The position numbers and the translations under genes were made by a program. A stretch of DNA of 64,000 bases. Origin: Nitrososphaerota archaeon (GTDB lineage Archaea; Thermoproteota; Nitrososphaeria; Nitrososphaerales; Gagatemarchaeaceae). The notes beneath the pieces were generated by a model, which was not told the origin of the DNA, ran no database searches, and saw only the letters and a program-made list of their open reading frames with translations. The stretch spans positions 1 to 64,000 of the forward strand of contig JAPCJS010000001.1 of assembly GCA_027886825.1 (NCBI GenBank). The letters run 5' to 3'. Positions within the stretch are counted from its first letter, which is position 1. Every line of letters starts with the position of its first letter. This document shows, one piece after another, positions 1 to 7,595 of this stretch.

Positions 1-2
1 CG

Positions 3-653
3 TGCACCGTCAACTCGCTGGCTCGGGGCAGGCTCCAGCTCGGAGTGGGCGCCGGCTGGTACGAGGAGGAGTACAGGACACACGGGTTCGAGTTTCCAGA
101 TCTGAAAGCCCGCAAGCAGCAGTTCCGGGAAGCTCTCAAGATAATCAGGCCCCTCACCCAGACGGGAAAGGTGGACTTTGAAGGGAGGTTCTTCTCGGCA
201 CACCTCGAAGGCCTACCCAGACTGAAGGATAGGGTCCACCTGATAATAGGCGGGAAGGCGCCATCGGTCGTACGACAAACGGTGACCTTCGGCGACGAAT
301 GGAACTTTTACGTGCCGGTCCCAGAGGAGTTCGACGCGCTAAAGGGGACCCTCGACTCTGGCAGCAGGCACATCGAGATAGCCCGCATGGGCCCGTTCAT
401 GGTCGCCAGAAGCACCGCACAGCTCAAGACGAGGCTTCGGAGGCAGATGCGCAAGCAGGGCGTGAGCAAGGATGAGGACGTCTACCTACGGGAGCTGAGA
501 AAGAGCGGCTGGCTTGTGGGTACCGAGAGCGACTTTCCCGAGAGGGTCAACGAGCTCAGAGAGCGAGGAGTAGAGAAGTTCTACTTCCAGGTCTGGGAGA
601 CCAAGGAAAGAGAGCAGATGGAACAGCTTGCGAGAGTGCTCAAGGGCATGTAG
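3..653 (+). CDS. LLM-class F420-dependent oxidoreductase, 5' partial
   Basis: The reading frame is open from base 3, so the gene begins upstream of the window; the GTG at 45 in the ORF track is internal. The translated stretch GRLQLGVGAGWYEEEY is the conserved strand-and-loop of luciferase-like monooxygenases, where F420 or flavin enzymes read G(L/V)GAGW. The rest fits the C-terminal part of the TIM barrel, including the FGDEWNFY region. Family knowledge suggests a cytosolic hydride-transfer oxidoreductase using F420 or FMN; the substrate cannot be told. The C-terminus ends in a charged helix. Confident at superfamily level only. Confidence 0.8.
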   Translation, partial: CTVNSLARGRLQLGVGAGWYEEEYRTHGFEFPDLKARKQQFREALKIIRPLTQTGKVDFEGRFFSAHLEGLPRLKDRVHLIIGGKAPSVVRQTVTFGDEWNFYVPVPEEFDALKGTLDSGSRHIEIARMGPFMVARSTAQLKTRLRRQMRKQGVSKDEDVYLRELRKSGWLVGTESDFPERVNELRERGVEKFYFQVWETKEREQMEQLARVLKGM

Positions 654-811
654 CAGATAGGAGGAGTCCTCGAAGAGGAGATCGGTTCTTCAGAGGCGCG
701 TCGGAGCTGGATGCCTCTGGCGCTTCGCATCGCAATTCCGGGACCGTAAGTCCGAGAGCGGTAGGACTCTCACCAGAACGTTTAAACTAAGAACGCAAAA
801 ATGGCTTTGAT

Positions 812-1279
812 ATGCCACAAGTTGGAACGACGGCCGAAGGGTTTACCCTCTACGATGCTGATAAGAAGGAACGCAAGCTATCCGAGTTCTTGACCAAAGG
901 TAAGCGAACGATTCTGGCGTTCTATCCGGGGGCATTCACTGGCGTGTGCGACCAGGAGATGTGCACCTTCCGTGACATGTTCTCCGACCTCGAGAAGATG
1001 AACGCGAATCTTGTCGGGATCTCCGTCGATGCACCCTTTGCGCTGAAGGCGTTCGCCGAGAAGTACGGCCTGAAGTTCCCATTGCTCTCTGACTTTAAGC
1101 GAGAGGTCATCCAGAAATATGGCGTGGTGTGGAAGAACCTCGGGGGCGTGAACGGCTATGATACTTCCAACAGGGCGATCTTCATACTGGACGATGGCGG
1201 TAGAGTGCTGTATTCGTGGATGGCTCCAAATCCAGGTGTCCTGCCGAACTTTGAAGAGATAAAGAAGAACCTGGCGTGA
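812..1279 (+). CDS. Peroxiredoxin, BCP/PrxQ-like
   Basis: A 155-residue thiol peroxidase that reduces H2O2 and organic peroxides in the cytosol. The active-site motif PGAFTGVC places the peroxidatic cysteine at residue 46 (PxxxTxxC), and a second cysteine at 51 sits five residues on, as in atypical 2-Cys BCP/PrxQ enzymes, where it resolves the sulfenic acid within one subunit. The thioredoxin-fold core is complete and of normal length. A TATA-like TTTAAAC at 781 lies about 28 nt before the ATG, so the mRNA is probably leaderless. It is a single gene with spacers on both sides. Confidence 0.9.
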   Translation: MPQVGTTAEGFTLYDADKKERKLSEFLTKGKRTILAFYPGAFTGVCDQEMCTFRDMFSDLEKMNANLVGISVDAPFALKAFAEKYGLKFPLLSDFKREVIQKYGVVWKNLGGVNGYDTSNRAIFILDDGGRVLYSWMAPNPGVLPNFEEIKKNLA

Positions 1280-1325
1280 GGTCTTACGACGGACTCCCGG
1301 CGAAGCTGCCGATGAGCTTCCGCAT

Positions 1326-1766
1326 CTAGCTGGAGTCTTCCGGCTCCTCAGGGGGCCGCTTCTTGCGGGTCGAATGAAGTACGAACTTCAGAAGCGGCTC
1401 GCTGATACTCATCGCATCACGCATCGATATCATGCCGAGAGGTATCCCCTCCTTGCTGACCACGGGGAGGTGCCGGACATTCGCCTTTGTCATCCGATCC
1501 ACTGCGGTGATTATGTTTTCATTGGGGCTGGCCTTCAGGGATGTCTTTGACATTATGCTGGAGACGGGAACGCCCTTTCCTGTGAGAGACTTTGTCACCG
1601 AGAAGAGCACGTCGCGCTCCGTCAGTATCCCGACCATGACCCCCGCCCCATCGACGACTATGACACTCCCTATGTTCCCTTCCCACATGACCGATGCGGC
1701 CTCATCTATCGTTGTATCCTCCGGAACCACGGTGGGCGGAACTTCCATCAGGTCTTTGGTTTTCAT
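1326..1766 (-). CDS. CBS-domain pair protein
   Basis: Two CBS motifs fill the protein: the first covers the MKTKDLM..VP start to about residue 65, the second begins at VSSIMSK. Such pairs form Bateman modules that bind adenosyl nucleotides and usually act as energy-sensing regulators; no attached catalytic domain is present, so the partner is unknown. I prefer the ATG at 1766 over the upstream start at 1835 because GGTGAG lies directly before it and because the TATA-like GATTAATA sits near 1830. A short charged tail (KKRPPEEPEDSS) ends the protein. Confidence 0.85.
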   Translation of the reverse strand: MKTKDLMEVPPTVVPEDTTIDEAASVMWEGNIGSVIVVDGAGVMVGILTERDVLFSVTKSLTGKGVPVSSIMSKTSLKASPNENIITAVDRMTKANVRHLPVVSKEGIPLGMISMRDAMSISEPLLKFVLHSTRKKRPPEEPEDSS

Positions 1767-1895
1767 ACTCACCGGGCTGGATTTGGATCTTGGCAAGGTT
1801 TCACCGGCTTTGGTTGGATACCACCTATTAATCATTCGGGACGAAGTCGAGACATGAGGTGAGCCCGATTCTCAGCTAGGCGTGCCCAGTCTACG

Positions 1896-2228
1896 CTATC
1901 GCTTCTTGATGTTGGTCACGAGTAGTTTGAACTGCAGGGTCTTACCTACCATCGGATGCCTCCCGACTTTCCCGTAGCCTTTCTCAGGTGGGATAGTGAC
2001 CTCTTTTGTCTCATTGACCTTCATCCCTACCAACGCGTCTTCGAAGCCGCTTATCACCTGATGTGCGCCCAAGACGACCTGGAGGGGCTTGTAGTCGCGA
2101 GCAGGGGAAAACAGGCCAGCCTTTTCGGCCTCGGCTTTCATGCTCGTGTCGAAGACCTTGCCACCCGGGAATCTGCCTACGTAGTGCACCGATACCGTAT
2201 CTCCATTCTGGGCTACCTGTTCGCTCAT
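1896..2228 (-). CDS. FKBP-type peptidyl-prolyl isomerase, short form
   Basis: A 110-residue FKBP that speeds cis-trans isomerisation at proline. Visible family motifs are VSVHYVGRF near the N-terminus, VISGFEDALVGM in the middle (normally EGxxxALxGM) and a C-terminal GKTLQFKLLV strand. Many archaeal FKBPs carry an extra insert-in-flap chaperone domain; here the flap is only a short loop, so this is the compact type. The ORF track start at 2375 is too long: the ATG at 2228 has TTAAAG about 30 nt upstream and matches the family start. Confidence 0.88.
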   Translation of the reverse strand: MSEQVAQNGDTVSVHYVGRFPGGKVFDTSMKAEAEKAGLFSPARDYKPLQVVLGAHQVISGFEDALVGMKVNETKEVTIPPEKGYGKVGRHPMVGKTLQFKLLVTNIKKR

Positions 2229-2349
2229 TCTAAGGTCGATGGTGCTTGCTTTTCGGGTCTTTAATGATTTTGTTCTATCCTCGAGGATCGAACACGCTCG
2301 GGAGCTGCGGCGACGTGCGGTGAAACGGCTTATGGTGCGAAGACCGGCG

Positions 2350-2742
2350 ATGGCACCGTTGCCGTTCTGCTCCAAGTGTGGCAGAGAGATCCCGGAGGAT
2401 GCAGTATTCTGTCCAGAGTGTGGTGCCTCGGTAGAATGTCATGTTCAAGGCTCTGATCAGCCGAAGGGGATGGCTCATGCCGGGGTGAACCTCGGGGCGG
2501 GCCGTGGTCTTATCGGCCATCTTTCCCGGTCTGGGTCAGATCTACATCGGAGAGAAGAGGAGAGGGATCGCGTTCGTCGCAGTCGGGTTGATACCTTTTG
2601 GGGACATTCTTCATCGAAATCGGTCTAAATACTCTATCCTATCTTCCTGCTCATCGGCACCCTTGACACGTACAGGTCAGGCAAAAGGACCAAGGATGTG
2701 AATGGTGGTGCGGTAGCAGTTCCACCCCTGAAAACATGCTAG
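2350..2742 (+). pseudogene. Decayed zinc-ribbon/TM2-type membrane protein
   Basis: Three frames together look like one protein. Frame 1 from the ATG at 2350 gives a zinc ribbon (FCSKCGREIP then FCPECG). Frame 2 from about 2500 gives AIFPGLGQIYIGEKRRGIAF, the hallmark of TM2-like membrane hairpins. A few residues in frame 3 (FFIEIGL, about 2607) follow, and the second hydrophobic helix with a basic tail (YPIFLLIGTLDTYRSGK) is back in frame 1 from about 2632 to the TAG at 2740. At least three frame changes are needed, so this is a pseudogene or an error-rich stretch. The two ORF-track entries here are its pieces. Confidence 0.6.
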
Positions 2743-2829
2743 TTCCCTAAGGGCTCTCATAGATAGGCTGCAGAATGGGAAAGCTAATTCATAGGCGATT
2801 GGAGGGTAATCGGAGATGCGCCATCCAAG

Positions 2830-3327
2830 ATGGTAGGGCTGATCATCGGTTCGGTGGTCTCGCTGTGGCTCCTGTTTGGACTGAGCACGGGGATCATACT
2901 GGCAGTGATCATCCTCGTAGGCGTCCTGTTCTCGCGCGATCTGAACCGAGGCATCACCACGATGATCAGCGAGATCATCTTCCCGGGCCTCGGTGGGAAA
3001 AAGGACCTGTTTCTCGAAAATCTCGAGAAGGAACTGAAGAGAAGAGGTCTAATCCCTCGGGTCCCTCTCGATAAGCAGGTCGATCTAATCTACAGAGATT
3101 TCTTCAACGAGGTCAGGATCTACGCTACACAAGAAGGTACGAGCCTGAGGTTCGGCTATCGAGTCTCTGCTACATCGGGTGCGGTAACTCTCGGAGTCAT
3201 ACTGCTGATTCCATTCGTGATCGGCTCAGTGGTGCTCTTCGCCCTTGCCATCCTGAGGCGGAACAATACACAGCTGACCCTGCGTGAAGCGGGCCAGGCT
3301 GCTGAGATACTCTCCAGGGAGACATAG
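2830..3327 (+). CDS. Membrane protein, unknown function
   Basis: 165 residues. An N-terminal pair of hydrophobic stretches (about residues 3-34) is followed by a soluble basic/acidic middle part with the segment ENLEKELKRRGLIPR, and a third membrane helix lies near residues 113-140. I do not recognise the family. It lies 88 bp after the zinc-ribbon/TM2 relic on the same strand, and both look like small membrane-associated proteins, but nothing ties it to a pathway. GGAG lies just upstream of the ATG. Confidence 0.6.
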   Translation: MVGLIIGSVVSLWLLFGLSTGIILAVIILVGVLFSRDLNRGITTMISEIIFPGLGGKKDLFLENLEKELKRRGLIPRVPLDKQVDLIYRDFFNEVRIYATQEGTSLRFGYRVSATSGAVTLGVILLIPFVIGSVVLFALAILRRNNTQLTLREAGQAAEILSRET

Positions 3328-3386
3328 ACAGCTAAGAGGAGGTCTCGTGCACTCCGTCCTGAACAACGAGACAACGGCGTTTTCGG

Positions 3387-3776
3387 TCAGGACTGTGACC
3401 GTCCGCAGCTGGGACAGTAGGTGGTACTGCCTTTCATGTCAGCTCCGCAGAACTTGCAGGACTGTCCCGCTGGCCGGGCCTGGATGGCGGTGGGGATGGG
3501 CCTGATCGGCTGCTTTGCCGTCTTCATCCTCCCGCCGTCTCCCCCGATCACGACCAACAGGATGCCGACTATGAGTAATACCGACCCGACGCTGAGATAC
3601 CATACGGTGGTACTGAGTTGATCGACGAGACCAGGAAGAAATGGTATGATGTTCACGACACTGTTGATAGCCCCTAACACGCCCTTCAGCACTGCCTGCG
3701 CTCCTGACATGTAGCCGATTAGGTAGCCACCCGCCAGACAAAAGACGCCACCTATCAGGCGCGACCTCCGAGACAA
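3387..3776 (-). CDS. Small membrane protein with C-terminal zinc ribbon
   Basis: 129 residues with two or three membrane helices (about 5-25 and 58-80, with a weak one between) and a cytosolic tail ending in CKFCGADMKG..YCPSCG, a four-cysteine zinc ribbon. The start is TTG: the TATA-like CTTAAATA at about 3801-3808 lies 28 nt upstream, fitting a leaderless message. This is the mirror layout of the nearby relic at 2350, which has the zinc ribbon at the N-terminus. The function is unknown; membrane zinc-ribbon proteins of this kind are common in archaea and mostly uncharacterised. Confidence 0.65.
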   Translation of the reverse strand: MSRRSRLIGGVFCLAGGYLIGYMSGAQAVLKGVLGAINSVVNIIPFLPGLVDQLSTTVWYLSVGSVLLIVGILLVVIGGDGGRMKTAKQPIRPIPTAIQARPAGQSCKFCGADMKGSTTYCPSCGRSQS

Positions 3777-4204
3777 GACGGAACGGCCCCAAGGGCATCG
3801 CTATTTAAGGCGCTACGAGCTCCGTGTACCTTGTGATCTTCCTGGCGCCGGAACTTGAACGGGGTGGAAGACCGGTGATCCCACGAGACCGAGATCTGGT
3901 TTCTGCTTCTCGCGACGCTTACCATCTCGTCTCAGAACAGGATCTCGCTGTTTTCACTGGTCCAGAACATCGAGCACCAGCCGAAGATCTCATTCAGGGT
4001 GGGAGGAGAGGTGGAAAGGCACTGCGAGGACGGTCATGAGGGTCGGAGATAGCCGGCGAAGGAGATCGCAGGATTGATGAAAGCAAGAACGGCAGGTATG
4101 ACTGCCTGATAGTGGAGCTGAAAAGTCGCCGATGGTCGTTCGGACGCAAGATTCGGACAAAACGGCTTTTAGTACTCCCACAGATAGATCCGCTCGAGAC
4201 AGAG
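3777..4204. other. Gene-poor spacer
   Basis: About 430 bp between two outward-facing genes. It holds the TATA-like box of the TTG-started gene at 3776 and, near 4166-4174, CTTTTAGTA as the likely promoter of the ada-like gene. A 71-codon GTG ORF (3824-4039) has no recognisable domain and a composition like non-coding shadow, so I do not call it a gene. Confidence 0.5.
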
Positions 4205-4240
4205 ATGGAAACTAGAGCCCTTTCAGGAGAAGTTGAGTCT

Positions 4241-5314
4241 ATGATTAACCGACAGGACTACCTCAGGGCCGTATTGGAACGCGACGGTTCGTTCGATGGC
4301 TCCTGCGTTTTTGGCGTCATTTCCACCGGAATCTACTGTCGTCCATCCTGCCCGGCTCGAAGACCGAGCGCGGACAGGATACTCCTTTTCCCCAATCCCG
4401 ATGCTGCCGAGAGATCAGGTTTCCGTCAATGCCTGAGATGCAAGCCCAAGCGGATATCCCAGCGTGCCGAGTTGGTTGGGAGGATCTGTGCACACATCCA
4501 AGCCAACCTGACCGAGGATCTGGGACTTGCGGCCCTTGGGGAGAAGTTCTCGATCAGCCCGTTTCACCTGCAGCGAGTCTTCAAAGAGGTCGTCGGCATG
4601 TCGCCGCGCAGATATACAGAGGAATGCCGCATCAGCAGGCTCAAGAAGCATCTCGGCGAGGGGCAATCGGTCACCTCCGCCCTTCGGGGAGTCGGCTACA
4701 GCTCCCAGAGCTGGCTCTACGGTGACTCGACCGCAAAGTTGGGCATGACCCCCGGTGTCTATCGCAGAGGAGGGGTGGGGATGCGGATATCCTATATGAC
4801 CGGCAGCTCCCCTCTGGGCAGGCTGCTGGTTGCGGCCACCGAGCACGGCATCTGCATGGTCAATCTTGGCGAGGGCGACGCCGACCTGGTGCAGGCCCTG
4901 CACAGGGAGTATCCAAAGGCGGTCACTGCAGAATCGAAAGAGGTACAGGATCTCTTTGACGCCGTCCTTGGATACTTCAGGGGCCAGCAGAAGAAGCTGC
5001 CGCTGGACATGCGCGGCACTGCCTTCCAGCGAAAGGTGTGGGCCGCCCTGCAGACGATACCCGACGGCAGCATCACGTCGTACAGCGAGATCGCCGCGCG
5101 GATAGGCCAGCCGAGGGCCGTGAGGGCCGTCGCAAACGCCTGCGGAAAGAATCCTGTTCCTCTGATCGTCCCTTGTCACAGGGTCGTGCGAAAGGATGGC
5201 GGCCTCGGTGGTTACGGGCTCGGAATCTGGCGGAAGCGGGCACTGCTGGCGGAAGAAAAGAGCCGGACTCGCGCGGCTGACACGACTGCTGCGGACGAGT
5301 CGCCTCGGCTGTGA
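4241..5314 (+). CDS. ada: Ada-type fusion: methyl-phosphotriester/O6-methylguanine repair and AraC regulator
   Basis: This protein repairs alkylated DNA by transferring methyl groups irreversibly to its own cysteines. Domain order: Ada metal-binding domain with four zinc cysteines (IYCRPSC and CLRC; the first is the phosphotriester methyl acceptor in E. coli Ada), an AraC-type helix-turn-helix pair around FSISPFHLQRVFKEVVGMSP, and a C-terminal MGMT domain with the acceptor motif VPCHRVV. All key residues are intact. AGGAGA lies 10 nt before the ATG at 4241; the ATG at 4205 or the ORF start at 4112 are less likely. Methylated Ada acts as its own activator in bacteria. The full fusion is mainly bacterial, so transfer into this archaeon is likely. 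Confidence 0.9.
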   Translation: MINRQDYLRAVLERDGSFDGSCVFGVISTGIYCRPSCPARRPSADRILLFPNPDAAERSGFRQCLRCKPKRISQRAELVGRICAHIQANLTEDLGLAALGEKFSISPFHLQRVFKEVVGMSPRRYTEECRISRLKKHLGEGQSVTSALRGVGYSSQSWLYGDSTAKLGMTPGVYRRGGVGMRISYMTGSSPLGRLLVAATEHGICMVNLGEGDADLVQALHREYPKAVTAESKEVQDLFDAVLGYFRGQQKKLPLDMRGTAFQRKVWAALQTIPDGSITSYSEIAARIGQPRAVRAVANACGKNPVPLIVPCHRVVRKDGGLGGYGLGIWRKRALLAEEKSRTRAADTTAADESPRL

Positions 5315-5378
5315 TGGCGAGCGGAGTTCCACTCCAGTTGGGACACACTTAAGACATCCTGGTAGCGCATCATCCGTC

Positions 5379-6065
5379 ATGGAGCTCGTACGAACTGCGG
5401 GCGCGACACAGAACGAGACCACTCTCGGGTCGATAAAGATGAAGACCACAGGAGAGCTCGTCCCGGTGACGCAGGTGGAGCTCGCTCCACAGGATTCGAT
5501 CTTCTTCGAACATCACATTCTTCTGTGGAAGGACCCCTCCGTGACGATCACAGCGAAGGTAATGCAGGGGTTGGGGAAGAGGATGCTGGCAGGCCTGCCG
5601 GTGTTCGTGACAGAGGCCCATGGCCCTGGCAAGATAGCATTCTCAAGAGACGCGCCTGGGCAGATACTTTTCCTCGAGATCAGACCGGGCGCGATGTTGC
5701 ACGTGAGGGAGCACCAGTTCCTCTTCGCTACGCCGAGTGTGAAATACTCATACTTTAGGATGAAGGGGATATCCAACCTGCTCTATGGGGGCACGGGATT
5801 CTTCATCGACACCTTTGAGGGGACCGGAGTGGTGGCGCTTCATGGCTATGGGAACGTCTTCGAGCACACACTCTCACCGGGCGAGTCCATTGACGTAGAG
5901 CCGGGGGCATTCCTGTACAAGGACGCCAGTGTCCAGTTGGAGACGGTCTCGCTAGGTCTCAAGACGGGCCTGTTCGGCGGCTCAACGTTCAGGCTGAACA
6001 GGTTCACGGGTCAGGGAAGGTTGGGGCTCCAGTCGATGTCTTTCCATCTGCAGACCGGCGAATAG
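5379..6065 (+). CDS. AIM24-family protein
   Basis: 229 residues of all-beta AIM24/TRAP-like fold, seen in the repeating pattern LEIRPGAMLHVREHQFLFAT, GGTGFFIDTFEGTGVVALHGYG and the terminal GLGLKTG-like loop. The family forms oligomeric beta-sandwich proteins in bacteria and archaea and is linked to mitochondrial inner-membrane organisation in yeast; no enzyme activity is known. The ORF track overextends it into ada; the ATG at 5379 has CACTTAAG about 28 nt upstream. It is transcribed separately from ada. Confidence 0.85.
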   Translation: MELVRTAGATQNETTLGSIKMKTTGELVPVTQVELAPQDSIFFEHHILLWKDPSVTITAKVMQGLGKRMLAGLPVFVTEAHGPGKIAFSRDAPGQILFLEIRPGAMLHVREHQFLFATPSVKYSYFRMKGISNLLYGGTGFFIDTFEGTGVVALHGYGNVFEHTLSPGESIDVEPGAFLYKDASVQLETVSLGLKTGLFGGSTFRLNRFTGQGRLGLQSMSFHLQTGE

Positions 6066-6131
6066 TTCCAGGATGGGTGCTCCGCGTCCCTCGACCGGGC
6101 TGTAACATCTTTGCACGTTCCCTCCAACATG

Positions 6132-6809
6132 TCAGGTCTCCGCAGGAGCGAAAAAGACCAAGACCGCTAGATCGGTCTCTATGTCGTGAAACCTGTGGCT
6201 GACCCTGGAGGGAACGAAGACCAGTGTCCCTGGACCAACCTTTCTCTCTTGATCAGCCACCCGAATCATCGCTCTCCCCTCGAGAACATAGTATAGCTCG
6301 TCTTCACTGTGAGGTGTCTGGAGATCAGTCTCCCCGGCCTGCAGGACGTAGACACCAGAACTGAACGAGGCGACGCGCAAGAACTCGAGATATGGCTTGG
6401 CCGTATGCTTTCGTCGGCCCAACAGACCTTCCATCTCAAAGACCCGCATCGGTCCCTCCTCGGTCTCCTTGACACCGATCGCAGCCAACCCTGAAGCGGT
6501 CATCCTGTTTTCCCTGATCAGCTTGTTGATTCTTGCTAAGTTCGACGCCGACCAATTACTCCCGGGCTTTCGCGGGGTGAACCTCTGCGCATAGCTCTCT
6601 CCATCTATTTTCCTTATGATGCTGTCTATCCAGCCAAAACAGAGAGCCTCTTCGACCGCCTCATCGTATGACGCGCCTCTCCTACCTGCGCCCTTCTTGT
6701 AGAGGACAAGCCAGACCTCTCTTTCGCTCTTGTGGTTTTGACTCAGCCAGTCGCGCCAACCCTCTCGATCCGGGACGCTCAGAGTCTTCACACGTTCCAT
6801 TGCCGACAA
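6132..6809 (-). CDS. YdeI-like domain fused to a cupin
   Basis: Residues about 8-112 match YdeI/OmpD-associated proteins, with the typical WLVLYKKGAGRRGASYDEAV, ALCFGWIDSI and YAQRFTPRKPGSNWS stretches. From about residue 120 a separate conserved cupin module follows (VFEMEGLL start, PHSEDELYYVLEGRA, GTLVFVPSRVSHRFHD), with H, E and a later H that could bind metal. Normally these are two proteins. The YdeI part stops short of its usual C-terminal helices, right where the cupin begins with its own N-terminal signature, suggesting a gene fusion by loss of a stop. The function of either part is not established. Confidence 0.8.
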   Translation of the reverse strand: MSAMERVKTLSVPDREGWRDWLSQNHKSEREVWLVLYKKGAGRRGASYDEAVEEALCFGWIDSIIRKIDGESYAQRFTPRKPGSNWSASNLARINKLIRENRMTASGLAAIGVKETEEGPMRVFEMEGLLGRRKHTAKPYLEFLRVASFSSGVYVLQAGETDLQTPHSEDELYYVLEGRAMIRVADQERKVGPGTLVFVPSRVSHRFHDIETDLAVLVFFAPAET

Positions 6810-6904
6810 GCTGATTTCAGTCTTTCCGAAGCCCCTTCCTTCGGCGGAACAGGGGTAAGGCCGCGTTCAATCTCGGCCTCTGCACATTATGTCTGACGTG
6901 AATA

Positions 6905-7064
6905 CCCCTGACATCAAAGGGGTGTGCAATTCCTGATTCTCGCCATCCCCTTTCTAACCAGGTCTCAAACTGTGCAAGCATCAGACTGCAAATAGGTCAG
7001 AAAAACGAGATTCGAACCCGGTTATGACAGTGCAGGGGGATTCGAACATGAGAACCCCCTGACA
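6905..7064. repeat. Direct repeat copy A of the tRNA-Leu 3' flank
   Basis: This stretch aligns by eye over about 150 bp with 11687-11855. Shared blocks include CCCCTGACA, GCAATTCCTGATTCT, TTTCTAACC, and ATAACAGTGC/ATGACAGTGC running into a T-loop-like GATTCGAAC. In copy B the block is the immediate 3' flank plus the 3' end of tRNA-Leu(GAG). Identity is partial (roughly two thirds), so the duplication is old. The ABC transporter block lies between the two copies. Confidence 0.65.
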
Positions 7065-7144
7065 GTTCCCTTGGGTGTCAGGGGATCGCTTATTCTCGCT
7101 GGAGTTAGAGACCAGAGACGCCAGCCACTATCTCACCGAGCTGA
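7031..7144 (-). pseudogene. tRNA-like relic, class II, CUA-like anticodon loop
   Basis: On the minus strand a piece reads CTGGT-CTCTAAC-TCCAG, which has the shape of an anticodon stem-loop with CTA at the anticodon position and T33 and A37 in place; four of the five stem pairs form. It is followed by an enlarged variable-arm-like hairpin and then GTTCGAATCCCCCTGCA, which resembles a T-loop and 3' end. The T-stem does not pair and no matching 5' acceptor strand is visible. I read it as a decayed tRNA, probably of the Leu type next to copy A, not as a working suppressor tRNA. Confidence 0.35.
7056..7084. repeat. 9-bp inverted repeat hairpin
   Basis: CCCCTGACA and TGTCAGGGG are perfect inverted copies around an 11-nt loop. 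The same CCCCTGACA word starts both long repeat copies, at 6905 and 11687, where it forms shorter hairpins ending in AGGGG. Confidence 0.75.
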
Positions 7145-7216
7145 TTGTCGAAGAGGAATACTGGACATCGAAGTATAGTTAGCGTTAACCACTACAGAAA
7201 ATGAACCTGCTACTAC

Positions 7217-7573
7217 TTACTGCATCGTCTTGGAATCCGCTGGTTCCTTCGGTCCGAGAAATCGGTCTGCGAGTGCGCGCATCAATTCAAGATGTTTCTT
7301 GGTGGCTTCCTCTCCTTCAGGTGTTATCTCGATGACCGTCCTCGGGCCCGGCGCGAGGACAAAAGCCCTGCGTTGCTTGATGAATCCATAGTCTTCCAGG
7401 ATCCCGAGATTCTTGTTGAGCGAGCTCTTCGGAGTCTTGACGGCAAGGAGCAATTCCGTGAACGTAGTCCTCTTGAATCCGAGAAGCGCCGTCATTATTC
7501 CCACCCGGGTCGAGACTGAAAACGGTCCCGGCAACCCCACATCAGAAACTAGGTCCTCCTCTCCCTTTCCCAC
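7217..7573 (-). CDS. Winged-helix transcriptional regulator
   Basis: The core from RVGIMTALLGFKRTTFTELLLAVKT to ITPEGEEATKKHLELM is a MarR/ArsR-like winged helix of the small archaeal kind that carries a single DNA-binding domain. The ORF track start at 7660 overlaps the upstream gene by 65 bp; the GTG at 7573 lies 23 nt after that gene's stop and is preferred. It follows the membrane protein gene on the same strand and faces away from the ABC transporter, so it is likely the local repressor; the palindrome at 8296 is the obvious candidate operator. Confidence 0.75.
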   Translation of the reverse strand: MGKGEEDLVSDVGLPGPFSVSTRVGIMTALLGFKRTTFTELLLAVKTPKSSLNKNLGILEDYGFIKQRRAFVLAPGPRTVIEITPEGEEATKKHLELMRALADRFLGPKEPADSKTMQ

Positions 7574-7595
7574 CCCGCTGCCGCCCAGTCCCGAT

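Noticed and set aside
4074-4125. Possible C/D box RNA (TTGATGA ... CTGA)
   Set aside because: Box spacing does not fit and no C'/D' pair is clear; it lies within the spacer before ada without its own promoter.
4415-5449. 344-codon minus-strand ORF opposite ada
   Set aside because: It is antisense to an intact Ada domain protein, arginine/leucine-rich and without motifs; a shadow of high-GC coding sequence.
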